Under the pieces are notes generated by a model that saw only the letters and a list, made by a program, of their open reading frames with translations, was not told the origin of the DNA and searched no databases. The position numbers were made by a program, and so were the translations under genes. Below, piece after piece: positions 32,087-43,874 of a stretch of 64,000 bases of DNA. The stretch is from Trichobilharzia szidati (Eukaryota; Platyhelminthes; Trematoda; Strigeidida; Schistosomatidae): the NCBI GenBank assembly GCA_944472155.2, contig OX235271.1:21583710-21647709 (forward strand), read 5' to 3'. How positions within the stretch are numbered: position 1 is the stretch's first letter; the number at the start of each line of letters is the position of its first letter.

Positions 32087-32117
32087 CTGAAGATACTGTC
32101 TTGAAGATGCAGTGAAA
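32087..32117 (+). ncRNA. Hammerhead-like motif
   Basis: CTGAAGA, a three-base CTG/CAG stem with a long loop, and GAAAGC follow in the same order as at 2031-2064. It suggests the remains of a PLE terminus. Confidence 0.3.
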
Positions 32118-32541
32118 GCTTTACAATTAAATCATGCACCTCAAGGAGAACAGCAGCACTCAAAAACATCTACCTTGGCAACAAATGTTATTCATATCAA
32201 AATGATACATATCGTAAAGGATCTGTTACCTCAAACACGTAACAAGTAATTTGCAAATACTGCAAGACAAACATCTGAATGTCAGACAGGATGATGGAAA
32301 CAATCACAACCTCCAATCACACAAGCCACATTGTGGTAATAAATCACGTCTTTAGCAACTGTGTATCGGATACCGGAAGGACAGATGAGTGGTCTACGAC
32401 TTTATACTCGTACTATGGAAACTGTCTGTGTTGATGTTTTCATCATCGACACAGTTCTTAGTTTATGAAATTTGATAAGCATCATTGAAATAATCTCTTA
32501 TATATATTTCTTCACGAATAAAATGTGGTTGTCTAATGCTT

Positions 32542-33720
32542 CCATATTAGTTTGTTCATTAGATATATCTCACAGTGAAACAGTATTATTTAATGGATGA
32601 CAATGTTTCGAACAAAATTCATTGTTCATAATCATATCATAAATTATAATCACACAACTTCGAAACTTCAGTTTTATAGTTCTCTTTGTTCTCCCCTATT
32701 TGTCATCGTTGGGCGAGTAGAATTTTCCAGATATCTGGGACAGGTGTTGAATCAGTCCCATTACACGTATTTACAGTTCATTCGATTAACAAAGCCTCAG
32801 TGAGTTATAATTCTCTCCCTTCACCCTGTTACATCGAATTTTTAAACTGTCATGTTATCCCATCCATCCTATTGTATGGTTGTGTGTAACTGCATGCAGT
32901 GAGTGCTATAGCTGAACTATTCTCTAGATTTCTTATCTTGTTCGGATCAACCAATCTAGATTTTGCTAGGTTTCTATGCTTGACTAGTCTGACTTCACCT
33001 GTTCTACTACTCTAACTGATGTATTTGACCTGACAATCATTGCAGGTAGGGTATTAGATAAACTAAATTGTTTTGTTTTAAAGACTCCACAGGATTGATC
33101 CTTCAACCGACAAAGCTTGTTTCTAATTGAGTTTGTGAGTGGTTTTAATGCCAGCCACTTTTATTTCTGCCTGCCCTGTTAAGAATTCTGCGTAAGGTTC
33201 CCGAGGTTCCTTCCTCGAATGGAATTACTACTGACGAGTTAGAATCCTTATTGTTGGTGCTGTCATTATCTTGCGGATGCTTGACATGCATGTTGTCATT
33301 AATATTACTGTTATTATTATCACTATCACTAATATCATTACTTATTTCATTTTTATATTTCCCTACATACTTTATGACTAATTTATCAGGGTAATTATTA
33401 AGTTTCAAAACTTTTCTTATTTGCCTCACTTCCTGTATTAGATTTTTCTTAGTACTACTTATTTTTTCTGCTCTACTACTTAAACATTTCACCAATCCTA
33501 TTTTCACTGACATAGGATGGGATGATCGGAAATTCTACCACCCCAACGACGACAAATGGGAGAGAACAAAGAAAACCATAAAACTCAACTTTCGAACTCG
33601 TGTGATTATAATTAATGATATGATTATGAACAATAATGAATTTTGTTCGAAACATTGTCATCCAGTAAACAGTAATACTGTTTCACTGTGTGATACATCT
33701 AATAAACAAACTAATATGGA
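32542..33720 (-). mobile_element. PLE relic flanked by inverted termini, family A
   Basis: The left terminus (from 32542) and the right terminus (about 33520-33720) are inverted copies of the family A end seen at 6816-7645. Between them the minus strand codes for PLE protein. Insertions and decay make the arms unequal in length. Confidence 0.8.
32836..33513 (-). pseudogene. PLE coding fragment, linker and GIY-YIG start
   Basis: From 33513 leftward: GLVKCLSSRAEKI, NNYPDKLVIKYVGK, an Asp/Asn-rich low-complexity stretch, then VVIPFEEGTSGTLRRILNRAGRN, followed by decayed GIY-YIG sequence. The Asn/Asp run looks like an expanded linker. RT is missing. Confidence 0.7.
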
Positions 33721-33807
33721 ATTACTTACTACCACAGTGCCCAAGTTTTACACATATATTAAGGTATCTATTGCTCCTCAATTTTTAATAGTTTACTCGT
33801 GCCTTTT

Positions 33808-33993
33808 CGCGTTGGTGGCACAGCGGTTAGGACTCTCGCCGACCATCCACATGGTCTGGGGTTCGATTCCCTGCCAATGCACACCTTATATCAATGGTCG
33901 GCCTGCAAAATTTGGGCTACCAATGTCACATGCTGAAAATTCAACACTTGTACCAAAACATACGGTGTGCAATCAAGCTATGATAAAAAAAAT
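33808..33993 (+). repeat. tRNA-derived SINE
   Basis: Box A TGGCACAGCGGTTAGGA, box B GGGGTTCGATTCCC, body with GGTCGGCCTGCAAAATTTGG and a poly-A-like end. Same family as 22697-22896. Confidence 0.78.
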
Positions 33994-33994
33994 A

Positions 33995-34858
33995 TCAGCT
34001 AGTGATAAAGATTACTTTCACACTACTCTTAAATGAGTTTAATATATTTCTATTTCTGTACCATCCGTTCTATTTATCATCTGTTCCTGGAGCTTTCAGT
34101 GATTTACTTCTGTGCCAGTGACTTTTGTTGTTTATCAGTAAATAAAGTCAAATATAATCTCCGAAATATATTATTATTCATTTAAGTAGATATAACTGGT
34201 GTACTGCTTGAACTCTGCGCCACCAAAATGCTGTCTTCCATCAAACGTATATTTTTTCAAGGTATGCCTTTTGTTTTTGTTGTCATGACTTAAAAATGTC
34301 AAACTGTATTACTCTCAATTTTTAAAAACATTTCAGCCTATCATTTTTCGTGTTCCACATCAATCCGAACGGAAATATCTGGCAACAGTAAAGAATAGAC
34401 ACCTAAACAAGATGACCTAGATCCAGGCAATCATATCGTTCAGCTTTACAAATGAATGCTTTTCATGATCTCTGTTGCCAGATTCACTCTAACCCTAGCC
34501 ATAAACCTCCCCTAAACTTAACACGGAATCAGGATGAAACTTGCAACGAAGATTATAGAAAATATGCATTCGTAGTGCTTAAAGATCTGATTGGTTGGCG
34601 GAAGGTCGTTTCACTCTGGTGTCTATTACTTGCAGTTGATCTTCGTCTCTCAGTAAAGAGCTAAGGTTAAATTATAAAAGCCAAACTAGAACAGCCTCAT
34701 CATGAAAACGTACAACTGACTACAAAACTGAGTTAATAAGGGTAAGAATCTCTTCAGTGCTGTAAAATGTATCTTGCAGTGAATGGGCACTGAATCTAAC
34801 ATTTATTGAAAATATTTATTTCCCGATACGAATTTAAAACAAGCAACAAAGGTTATTA
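33995..34858. other. No feature seen
   Basis: AT-rich, no exon or repeat recognised. Confidence 0.4.
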
Positions 34859-35115
34859 AGCAATAAGAAGACGTAATTTGTCTGAATCGTGTAATGTATT
34901 TGCGCAACAATTTTCGAACAATCTGATCACACACGGACTTGTCATAGGAATGTCATATATGAAATTAATAAAGAGGTAAGAGGTGAGAAAATAGACCTAG
35001 GTCAAGTTTAAAGGACATATTCAAGGTCAAAGTAACAATGAAGACCAATAAACCAAATAACAGAGGTAATAGTACATCTGCTATGGTATCAAAACAAAAT
35101 TTACCAAGGAAGGTT
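34859..35115 (+). repeat. Perfect inverted repeat, left arm
   Basis: Exact complement of 35363-35619 by eye. The pair could fold into a cruciform or, in RNA, a long hairpin. Confidence 0.85.
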
Positions 35116-35362
35116 TAATGTGATGACGAATTGTTTTTGAACGCATAAAGGTGGCTTAAACCTTCTAATTGCTAGGGCTTCCACAAACTTTACGATACGC
35201 CCCAAACACTTTTATAGATTGGTTTAAAAGATCTGTTAACGTCAATTTTATGTCCTGTCTCTATAATATGTTTCGCAATAGAAGAGCTAGGTCTCCTGTT
35301 CTCACCGTTAATAGGTTCTGAAGATTCTATTTGTTTCTGGAGCCATTTAGGAATATGCTCTG

Positions 35363-35619
35363 AACCTTCCTTGGTAAATTTTGTTTTGATACCATAGCAG
35401 ATGTACTATTACCTCTGTTATTTGGTTTATTGGTCTTCATTGTTACTTTGACCTTGAATATGTCCTTTAAACTTGACCTAGGTCTATTTTCTCACCTCTT
35501 ACCTCTTTATTAATTTCATATATGACATTCCTATGACAAGTCCGTGTGTGATCAGATTGTTCGAAAATTGTTGCGCAAATACATTACACGATTCAGACAA
35601 ATTACGTCTTCTTATTGCT
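35363..35619 (-). repeat. Perfect inverted repeat, right arm
   Basis: Exact complement of 34859-35115 by eye. Confidence 0.85.
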
Positions 35620-36094
35620 TTATCTAAATTCATAAAGGGAACTAATTGTTTTAAAAAGGTTATTAAAACAGGATTCAATGAATTCATCAAATTTCAGTAG
35701 AACTCATCAGCTGAATACTCTAAATACACGGATATATACACACTATCGAAATTACATTGGGAGATATATTACTGATAAGTAAACAAACTACATTGAATTA
35801 GTCATGCAGAAAGACAGGTGCGAATGTTTCTCCAGGTCATGTTCAATTAGATAAGGGGAGAGAGAGTATGGGAGATCAAAATTAAGATGAAATGCATTAC
35901 GCTTCAATTACATCACTTAGATAAACAATTAATCATTAGGGAATATGTCAATAATTGCAAAGGATAATATCAATAGTAATAGCTATAATAATAATAATAT
36001 TGAGAATAATAATAATAATGCTGAAGTGAGTCAAGATAATGCTACTGATAAAAGATAGCTCTATTGTTAATATGATTAATAACAGTTAAAATAA

Positions 36095-36540
36095 GTAAAA
36101 CATATTACCATGGTGGATTCAGAGTGATGACCATCTCCTTTTGTACACAGAGAATTGGTTTATAAACTCGAATCGCACAAGCCTCCACAATTGCAAGTAT
36201 CTTCCTGTTTGTTTGTCTACTCGCTGACAACAGTGAATCACTTGACAGTGTCAGTGTCATGTCCGAAGTCCACAAGACACTTTGTTGTTATTGCAGTTAT
36301 ATGCACTTTGAATTCAGCTGCTTCCAACCATTTTGCCCAATGCTCCATCATTCGAGTAGACAGTCAACTTTCTGTACGACCTATGTGTTTGATTCCACAA
36401 ACACACTCAAATTGAAAGGCGCAGTTTGAAGTATCGAGGATTGGTGCCTTCCATTTCCCAGACTGCTGAAGCACTCGCTTGGTGGTGTTGAGGAAAACAA
36501 ATTTTGCAGCATAGTAGGTTCTGTTGATAGCTTTACACTG
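36095..36540 (-). pseudogene. PLE GIY-YIG C-terminal fragment
   Basis: The minus strand reads FVFLNTTKRVLQQSGKWKAP, FECVCGIKHIGRTES (YIG replaced by HIG), a stop, then DFGHDTDTV and CVQKEMVITLNPPW. It covers the endonuclease and the extreme C-terminus. RT is absent. Confidence 0.75.
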
Positions 36541-36713
36541 AAATCTTCAATTTATCTAAGTGACGTTATTGAAGCGTAATGCACTTTATCCTTGTTTTAA
36601 TCTCTCACATACTCCATCTCCCCTTATCTATTTGAACATGACCTGGAAAACATTCTCACCTGTCTTTCTGCATGACTAATTCAATGTAGTTTATTTGCTT
36701 ATCAGTCTTATAT

Positions 36714-37017
36714 TGCAGTGACCCGTTTTATTACTCATCATCGCAGTATGCTTTCATTGTGTAATTGTACTTCGATTTGTTTATTGCTCTAAATCTTGCA
36801 TGTTAACAATTGATACTTTTTGCACTCGCTCGATTTTTGAATCTTGATTGCTGCAATAATACACTATCGTATTCCTTCGCAAGTGCCTTTTGAATTACGT
36901 TGCGGATGTCGAGTAATCGCAACGTTAGGGCACAATTGTAAACGCGAGGAAGTGCTAGAAGATACGTGTATTCTAGTTCAGTCAAAATATAGCAGCAACA
37001 AATTGGTGAGCCCGACG
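36714..37017 (+). mobile_element. Gypsy-type LTR plus primer-binding site
   Basis: The LTR (36714-37000, starts TG and ends CA) is followed by AATTGGTGAGCCCGACG, which looks like a two- to three-base spacer and a tRNA primer-binding site starting TGG. The whole is flanked by the 4-bp duplication ATAT (36710-36713 and 37018-37021). The LTR family is shared with 44704-44982 and 47443-47731. It may be Boudicca-related; the name is not certain. Confidence 0.78.
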
Positions 37018-37284
37018 ATATCTCCCAATGCAATTTCAATAGTATATATATCCCTGTATGTAGAGTATTCAGCTGATGAGTTCTACTGAAATTTGATGAA
37101 TTCATTAAATCCTGTTCTATTAAACTTTTTTGCTTGTTCTTTTATTTATTGTCGAACGCTTACCTAACCATGACCTCAACTTTGTGCATTAAACGAGTAC
37201 TAATCCTCACCTTAATCTTAAACCATCAAAATAACCTTAACTCTGATTGGAAAGTGGATTAAATTATAATCCCAAGGTTGTTAA

Positions 37285-37375
37285 AAATAAAACCACTTCT
37301 ACCGAAACTTCAAGCCTCTAGCTTGAAGCCCCGTATGTTCCACTGGGAACGTGAAGGAATAAAAAAAAATAATAA
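37285..37375 (+). repeat. SINE 3' tail
   Basis: CCACTTCTACCGAAACTTCAAG, TTCCACTGGGAACGTG and a poly-A run match the tail of the SINE at 13214-13452. The tRNA-like head is missing. Confidence 0.6.
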
Positions 37376-37504
37376 ACAAAGAACACTGAACTATGCTATT
37401 CACAGTAAAAGTAAAGCGCACTGTTTAATACATGTGTTGCTTCGCCTACTTTTTCACAGATCTTTCGTCTCAATGTATTGGAATGGAGAAATAAAAAAGG
37501 TTTT

Positions 37505-37605
37505 TGACTGTATATTGATTTGTTTATTAGATGTTTCACACATAGTGAAACAGTATTATTATTATTTACTGAATGACAAGGTTTCGAACACAATTTATTA
37601 TTTAT
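37505..37605 (+). repeat. PLE family A terminus, isolated
   Basis: TTGTTTATTAGATG, GTGAAACAGTATTATT and AATGACAAGGTTTCGAACAC match the outer part of the family A termini. Confidence 0.6.
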
Positions 37606-37939
37606 ATTTATCAAAAACGTATAGTGGTCTATTATTGAGTAACATGGGGATTGACATAATTGATAAAATTATTCAGAAGTGGCTTTATAAATAAAAATGA
37701 AAGTCACAAATTACGTGTTTTGTTTTCATTAATTACGTAATACGCAATAACGGCACAAAGGAAGAAAGTGTTAGAAATTTGATAGGGTTAATATTGTTAC
37801 TGAGTGAGAAGAAAGGTAGTCGAGTGTCCATTTAACAAGTGTGAAGAGGGTGAAGTGATAATAGCGAATCAATTATTAAAATAGAAGCAAAATAAAATTA
37901 AAAATTAAAAAAATTTACAGAGAACGGCTAATGGAGAGG

Positions 37940-40020
37940 TTAAGGCCATGGTAAAATAAGAGACTGAACAAACTTTTTCTGTACAGAGAGTTCGGGATCG
38001 CATTGACGAATTACCAGCGTTTCCGCCATACACAAATGCCGAAACCTAACACCCTTTGTACTATTTGACCTCACCTTGTAGATTACCTTGAAAGACGATT
38101 CTGCGTCGTTTGATTTCATAAATTGCTCGAGAATTGAGCTAGTAACTGTCTAGCATGGACCCTTCACTAACCATGCTGGATAATGTTCAAAGATGAGTTT
38201 GGAAAGTGTATGCTTTGTGAGGTCAATGTAGCTAGCTGCACAGGAGCAGGGGACTTGATAAACACACACTGAAGTAGCTCGCACAAAGCGTTTCGAGCAT
38301 TCATTGATCATTTTTCGGCTGTAGAAATTGATCCGTAGCTCAGCTGAATAGAAAGGCTTTTCTCAGTGATCTGGATAAGCGGTTCTTCAGAATCTCACTA
38401 GTGGTACCATCTTTAAATTCAGCGTTCATAAACAGCAGTTTCTTCAGCACCATCTGGGTTCTTTCGTGTTGTTGTTTTACTTTCATGTTTTTCTCCATGG
38501 TTCTTGAAGGATATCCATTTTCCATGATTACTTGCCTGAGTATCTCCAGTTCACGATCGACTGTATCACTGTTACATATCCTTCTTATCCTTGAGAATAA
38601 AGAGTGGATCAGATTTCCCTTTCTTCTCTATAGGACCTAACTATGAAAAATTGTGTATTGACCATTCCATGTTAGTTTCCTTTAGATCGATCTTTGAAGA
38701 GAAGCTTTCGATCTCCTTCTCAACAAAACATCCAAAAAACTGAATTCCGAGTTCACCTCTGATTTTTGAAGTGAACTCGATGGCATGATGGCAGTTGTCA
38801 AACTCCTTAGATATCATTCTGATGTTAGCATTCTCGTCATATATGATGGAAGTATCATCCATGTATCTTTGGTATATACGGAAACTATCGATAGTGTGTC
38901 GTAGTATACTATTCTCTAGACTTGACAAGAAGCAGTCTGCAAATAAAGGACCCAGTTGCGACCCTATCGCCACTCCATTTCTTTGTCTATAATTCGTGTT
39001 GTTAAACTTGAACTGGACATTGAAAGTGTATCTCAATAATAGTTCCTTTAAGTAATGGATCGGAGCACCGACGTCTACATTATTATCCTCGATGAATTCG
39101 CATATAAATCAAATAGTTTCAGTGACAGGGATATTAGTGAAAAGAGATGTAACATGCACGTATATCATTTTTCCCCGGATACATTAGCATTCCTTATTGA
39201 ATCGACGAATTCAAATGAATTTGAAACACTATGCTGACAGAGATTATTTCTGATATGTAGGAGGATGCCTGCGAGCCACTTGGAAATAGCATGATATGAT
39301 GAACTTGTCAAATCGAAGACTGGACGTAATGGTACGTTCACTTTGTGCACTTTGGGAGACCATATAATCGGGGAATTACAGAGTCTGAGAATCGTATTTG
39401 CTCAAATAATTCAGAGCTGATAATAGATTCGTTCTTCATATTCTTCAGCATTTGTGTTATCTTCTCTTCAATTTGATCAGTTTCGTCTTTCTGGCTACTT
39501 TCTTTTGGAAATTTGATTTCATTTGACATGACTGATAACATTTTTTCGATGTAGTCTTGGTTATGCATCAGGACAATGCTAGCACCTTTATCGGGGCGGG
39601 TCAGAACCAAGTCTTTATTCATTAAAATCTCACATATCTGCTTTCTGCGCTCAGCTGAAATCAGTTGTTTAACGTTTGGTTTTATATTGATATACTGATG
39701 ACAGCTATTCAATACTGTAAACTCAAATTGTTTATATGAGTTCTTTGACACTGGGAGATCATTTTTCTGATTGATCATTACTTCAAACTAGACTGTTATA
39801 TCCAAGTCACTCGAATTTGTCAAAATATCACAGAATTTTGGACCCAGCAACAAAGCTTGCAATTGGATAGGAGTTAATGATATGCTAGAGTAGATGAAAA
39901 CGCATTTCTTTGGTGTGGCAGGAAAACGCGCATAACTGTCAGCAGCTTTAAGATCATTCGCTAGTTTCAGGTTTACATCTTCACAATGTCTTCTTGAAAC
40001 TGAATTGGCGTAGTCCATAA
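37940..40020 (-). pseudogene. Nearly full-length PLE protein gene, family with N-terminus
   Basis: The most complete PLE here. From right to left on the minus strand: the N-terminal part (ISLTPIQLQALLLGPKF near 39870), RT with LTRPDKGASIVLM near 39590, VPLRPVFDL near 39330, NYRQRNGVAIGSQLGPLFADCF near 38960 and the active-site region QRYMDDTSII near 38860 (YMDD intact), then a linker, a decayed GIY-YIG (PCSCAASYID) near 38240 and the terminal CDPELSVQKKF block ending LPWP at a stop near 37940. Several frameshifts and stops separate these blocks. PLE copies usually keep only the 3' half, so this one is useful for defining the family. Confidence 0.82.
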
Positions 40021-40021
40021 A

Positions 40022-40790
40022 ATTTCTCTGTACAAGTGTTGAATCATTCTTATTGCACGTATTTTCAGTTGATGTGGTGATAAATGAAGCTACAGTCATC
40101 AATCTCTCCCTCCGCCATGTTACATTACACTTTAAAACTGTCATCTTATCCCATCCCATTGTATGGCTGTGTGCAACTGCATTTAGTGCTATCTACGGCT
40201 GAATTATTCTCTAGATTTCTTATCTTATTAGCGTCAGCCTATTTAAATATTGCTAGGTTTCTGTGCTCCGCTAGTCTGACTAACACTGTTCTACTACTTC
40301 GACCTGACAGTCATTGCAGGTAGGGTATCAGATAAACTAAATTGTTTTGCATAATTGACTGTTTCACAGAAGTCTTTAACCGACAAAGCTTGTTTCCAAT
40401 TGAGTTTCAGTGGGTAGTTTGAATGCCAGTCACTTCTATTCCTGCCTGTATTGTTAAGAATTCTCCGTAAGGTGGTTTCCAAGGTTCCTTCTTTGTACGG
40501 GGAGTTCTACTGATGATTCAAATCCCTTGGTGTTGTTGATGTTGTCATCATTCTGTGCATGTTTGTCGTGCATGTTCCGAACATCTGGAAAATTCTACTA
40601 TCCACCCTTACGATGAATAAGAAAGAATAAAGGAAACCATAGAATATGAAGGTTTCGAAGTTGTGTAGTTATAATTGACGATATGATTATGAAGAACATT
40701 GAATTGTATTCGAAACTTTGTCATCCAGTAAACAGTAATACTGTTTCACTCATTGTGTGTGATATATACATTCAACAAATTAATATGGCG
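40022..40790 (-). mobile_element. PLE family A fragment with one terminus
   Basis: Minus-strand coding traces (ETTLRRILNNTGRNRSDWH, NYAKQFSLSDTLPAMTV near 40330-40480) and the family A terminus at about 40600-40790. The left side joins directly to the N-terminal end of the PLE at 37940-40020. Confidence 0.7.
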
Positions 40791-40997
40791 TTACATTCAC
40801 TACCACAGTGCTCAAGGTTTGCACGTATATTAATGATTTGACTCTAGTGTTAGTAATGATCACTAATTTTTCAGCTTTATCATTATTACTTTAATTTACT
40901 GTAATTATTTATCTGTTTGTTCATTAGTGAGTATGCGAATTCTATTAGACGATTCATGAACATTGAACTAATAATAATAATAATACCTTTCTTCTAC

Positions 40998-41740
40998 CAG
41001 TAAAGAAGTTGAGAAAATCCATTCAAAGAACTTGTAATGCCGGTAAACTACAAGTCATATTATCTACACAACCTATGGCGATTCCTAAATTGAAAGATGA
41101 AGTGCCTAGACTAGCCACTTCAGTTGTATTTACTAATTCAACTGTGTTTTTGGTGGAGTGAGTTATATTGGCCATCGCTCTAGTAACTTGATTTTTCGTG
41201 CTCACTCGGAAACACTTACCAATGTGGCTAAATGATGGTGTAGTGAAAGCCATCAACAGTTCGATATTAGACCACCTGGTCCAAACCGCCACAGAGCTAT
41301 TATTAAAGAGTCCTTCTCCATCGTCTACCGGGCAATAAATAAATTGCCAGAAACATCCAGCTACAGCATACTCCAAACAATAGAGGCTATCGTGATTCAC
41401 CTGAAGAAGTAAGTCCAACCAGCCAGTACTACTGCCCTGGCCCGCCTCGAGTGGAGACTATAAACTCATGAATTTGTATTATTATCTTTCCGAATTTTTC
41501 TGATATTCAGTGTTATGTTGATGCTGTCGAAAAGCAATCCATTGATATTATTATTATTGATTCGATGTTATTTAAGCAACATCAGTGTTGTTAATAACAC
41601 TAATTCATTCACTTTTATGTATATATAACTGTAGAACCTAATGAAGAGTAGGTTATCGAAAAGAATATTCCTTGTTCAGTAAACATTCTTTTGAAAATTT
41701 TCAGTATGTTTTATTGCAATGCATTTACTACTTCTGCAGG
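40998..41740 (+). pseudogene. PLE C-terminal fragment and 3' tail, family F
   Basis: The + strand gives KKLRKSIQRTCNAGKLQV, LKDEVPRLATS, a damaged GIY-YIG part, then MWLNDGVVKAINSSILDHLVQT and LLPWP, in several frames. The tail from 41460 to 41740 is the complement of 16060-16328. The two are independent copies of one family. Confidence 0.75.
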
Positions 41741-41864
41741 ATCTTCAAGTGACCGAATAATCGATAATATTTCATTTTAAGCAATATTGTTCCATCTGAA
41801 GCATTCTCCGATACTTCACAATATTTTCTACAAATTTATGTCAGTTCTTAATAAATTATTTGAA

Positions 41865-43200
41865 ATAATCCTGGTGTATTTAGGCAAAAATCAAAACATG
41901 ATTTTTTTGAACGTTTCGCTGTGTAAGCCACAGCTTCTTCATCAATATAAAGGGGCAGAAGGGAAAACAGTAAAAAACTGAAAGTTCTGGCTATCGACGA
42001 TAGCCATTACATTTCGAAAGGACACGGTTGAACAAGTTCGAACAGTACTTACTTCATATAATGTTAAATTCTATTTCAAAGCCTCTAATTCTCTAGAGAA
42101 ACCTTTGATGAATGTCAAAGATATGGTTCCTAAAATGACACAAAATAACAACTGTGTATATAGGATAAAGTGTTCAGAATGTGAGGCTTTCTATATAGGG
42201 GAGAGCATAAGATAGATGAAGGTAAGAGTGAATGGAAACAGGTTGTGCACGAAACTTCCCAACCGGAGAATCATTTTGGAACCTGTGATGTGGGTGAAAA
42301 CGTGGTCAGTTTTCCGTTCGAAATTGGGCAAAGTGGGAAAAAGTGGGCTGTTTTCGATTGCAACATAGCTAAAGTGGGGAAAAAATGGGTTGACTGTTCG
42401 TAAAAAGTGGATTAACTGGGAAAAAGTGGGTAATTTTTGACTTTCTGCATATGATAAACATGGGTGAAAATGTGGGTAAATGTGTAGATAACCTGCGAAG
42501 AATTGGGATAATGAAAATTTTCGGGATATGGACAAACGGGGAAAAAGTGACCAATATGGGTGAAGTGGGTAAATTATGTAGCACTTTAACCCTCTTGTGC
42601 CCACGTCCTTGCCGATCAAAATTACCTGTTCAGTCCACGTTTTCCCACATTGCCCAGGAGCATTCTCTGACTGGCGTCCACCTAAGAAAGGAGATCGATT
42701 TCGACATTGTCGAAATTCTGGGAAGAGGTTTCCATTCACATAAAGAAAGGCTGACCTCTGAAGCCTTGCATATTTTAACCACATCGAATGCAGTAAATAG
42801 GAGAGAAAGGATAGGCTTATCACCTATATGCCAGACTCTAATGAAATAAATATGATCAGAAAACAGAATTCAAGCTTATATCATGACCCCTGTGAAACAT
42901 TATCATGTTTTGACATGCCACCCTTACAGAAAACAACATACACTCCTACAGACAAATATGCTCATATTGACGATTAGACATCATTCGTTACGAATATGTG
43001 ATGACTGTTTACATTTTTCTGTTAGAAGAAATGTCTACCAACAAGTGACTTTCAAAGGAACTCACTTCAATTAATGTGATTTTTTTGAGTATGTATTTTG
43101 ATGGTTAATAAAACCCGGATAATTCTGCTGCTTACACGGCGAAATGTTGAGAAAAATCAAAAACGATTTATCTCAAACAGGCTGGGATTATTTAAAAAAA
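41865..43200 (+). mobile_element. PLE relic with inverted termini, family G, with internal insertion
   Basis: The left terminus at about 41865-41950 and the right at about 43095-43200 are inverted copies (CAAAAATCAAAA..., TTTCGC..GTGTAAGC). Coding pieces lie on the + strand: NVKFYFKASNSLEKPLMNVK and NNNCVYRIKCSECEAFYIGES (GIY-YIG) at 42055-42210, then HSLTGVHLRKEIDFDIVEIL at about 42663-42722. A G/A-rich block at about 42256-42600 separates them. Confidence 0.72.
42256..42600 (+). repeat. Degenerate GTGGG/AAAAA repeat block
   Basis: Units such as GTGGGTGAAAA, GTGGGAAAAAGTGGG and CTGGGAAAAAGTGGG recur about ten times in 340 bases on the + strand, with strong purine bias. It interrupts PLE coding sequence. 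I do not recognise a family. Confidence 0.6.
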
Positions 43201-43870
43201 TTTATAACTATTCACTTCCACTCAGACCTTGAATTATTCCAGGATACTCGTAACATCTGCGGTGCACCTTGAATGTTTGAACTTTTGTTTTAACGCATTC
43301 ATGTAATATGGCGCCACATCATTTCGGTTTTTCGCTTGTTATATAAGTATAATTCATTCCAAGAGACACAACAGTGCATAAGCCTTGTACTTTGACCTCA
43401 TTCATCAGTGCATACATGGTAAATAGCGTACTCATCTTGGTTAACCGAGGAAAACAAGTTTATCAAGTGCTGACGTTAAGGCCTATCAAGAGGTCACCCT
43501 TCTGGAACTTAAATGTCTACGGTCTGGACACTTATAATTCATATTAGTTGATTAAAACTTATTTGAAAATATACGTCATTCTAGATTGTGATTCAAATAT
43601 TTAATTCGAATGGCTGAAATCATATGAAGTACATTTAGATGGATGGAAAATTTATGTAGCCCAGTGACTTAAGCAAGTAAAGTTCACAGAAAGCGCTGAG
43701 ATATTTCTTGGATGCTCACAATGAAGAGCATCGTAATTTTAGGCAATTGTTTCCTGATATTTTTACTTGATATAACTATGAGCAATAAAGTGTGCTCGAA
43801 AATTTACCCAATTGTTAATACTGCATCGTTAGACAAGACTAGACGAAGATAATGGCCTAAAAGACAGGAC
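43201..43870. other. No gene; small PLE terminus trace
   Basis: Only a short family B terminus trace near 43765-43805 (ATGAGCAATAAAGTGTGCTCGAAA) is recognised. Confidence 0.45.
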
Positions 43871-43874
43871 ACAG

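Larger units (their letters stand above)
34859..35619 (-). mobile_element. PLE 3' part with perfect inverted repeat, family D
   Basis: Arms 34859-35115 and 35363-35619 are 257 bp each and, as far as I can read by eye, exact reverse complements. The 247-base centre encodes on the minus strand the end of a PLE protein (EHIPKWLQKQIE, SSSIAKHIIETGHKIDVN) with a few stops. The same coding end and terminus recur on the + strand at 52490-52880. Confidence 0.85.
35664..37125 (-). mobile_element. PLE with inverted termini, family E, split by an LTR insertion
   Basis: The left arm 35664-35934 is matched by the right arm 36551-37125 once the LTR insertion at 36714-37017 is removed. The minus-strand body lies between. 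The arms have diverged by a modest number of changes, more than in family D. Confidence 0.8.

Noticed and set aside
33808..33880. Possible tRNA gene
   Set aside because: Only A and B boxes match; the cloverleaf is not supported and the sequence continues into a SINE body with a second copy elsewhere.
41023..41418. A 131-codon minus-strand frame
   Set aside because: It is the antisense shadow of the PLE C-terminal fragment on the + strand.
42191..42823. A 210-codon minus-strand open frame
   Set aside because: It is antisense to PLE coding pieces and the G/A-rich block; its composition reflects the repeat, and no domain is visible.
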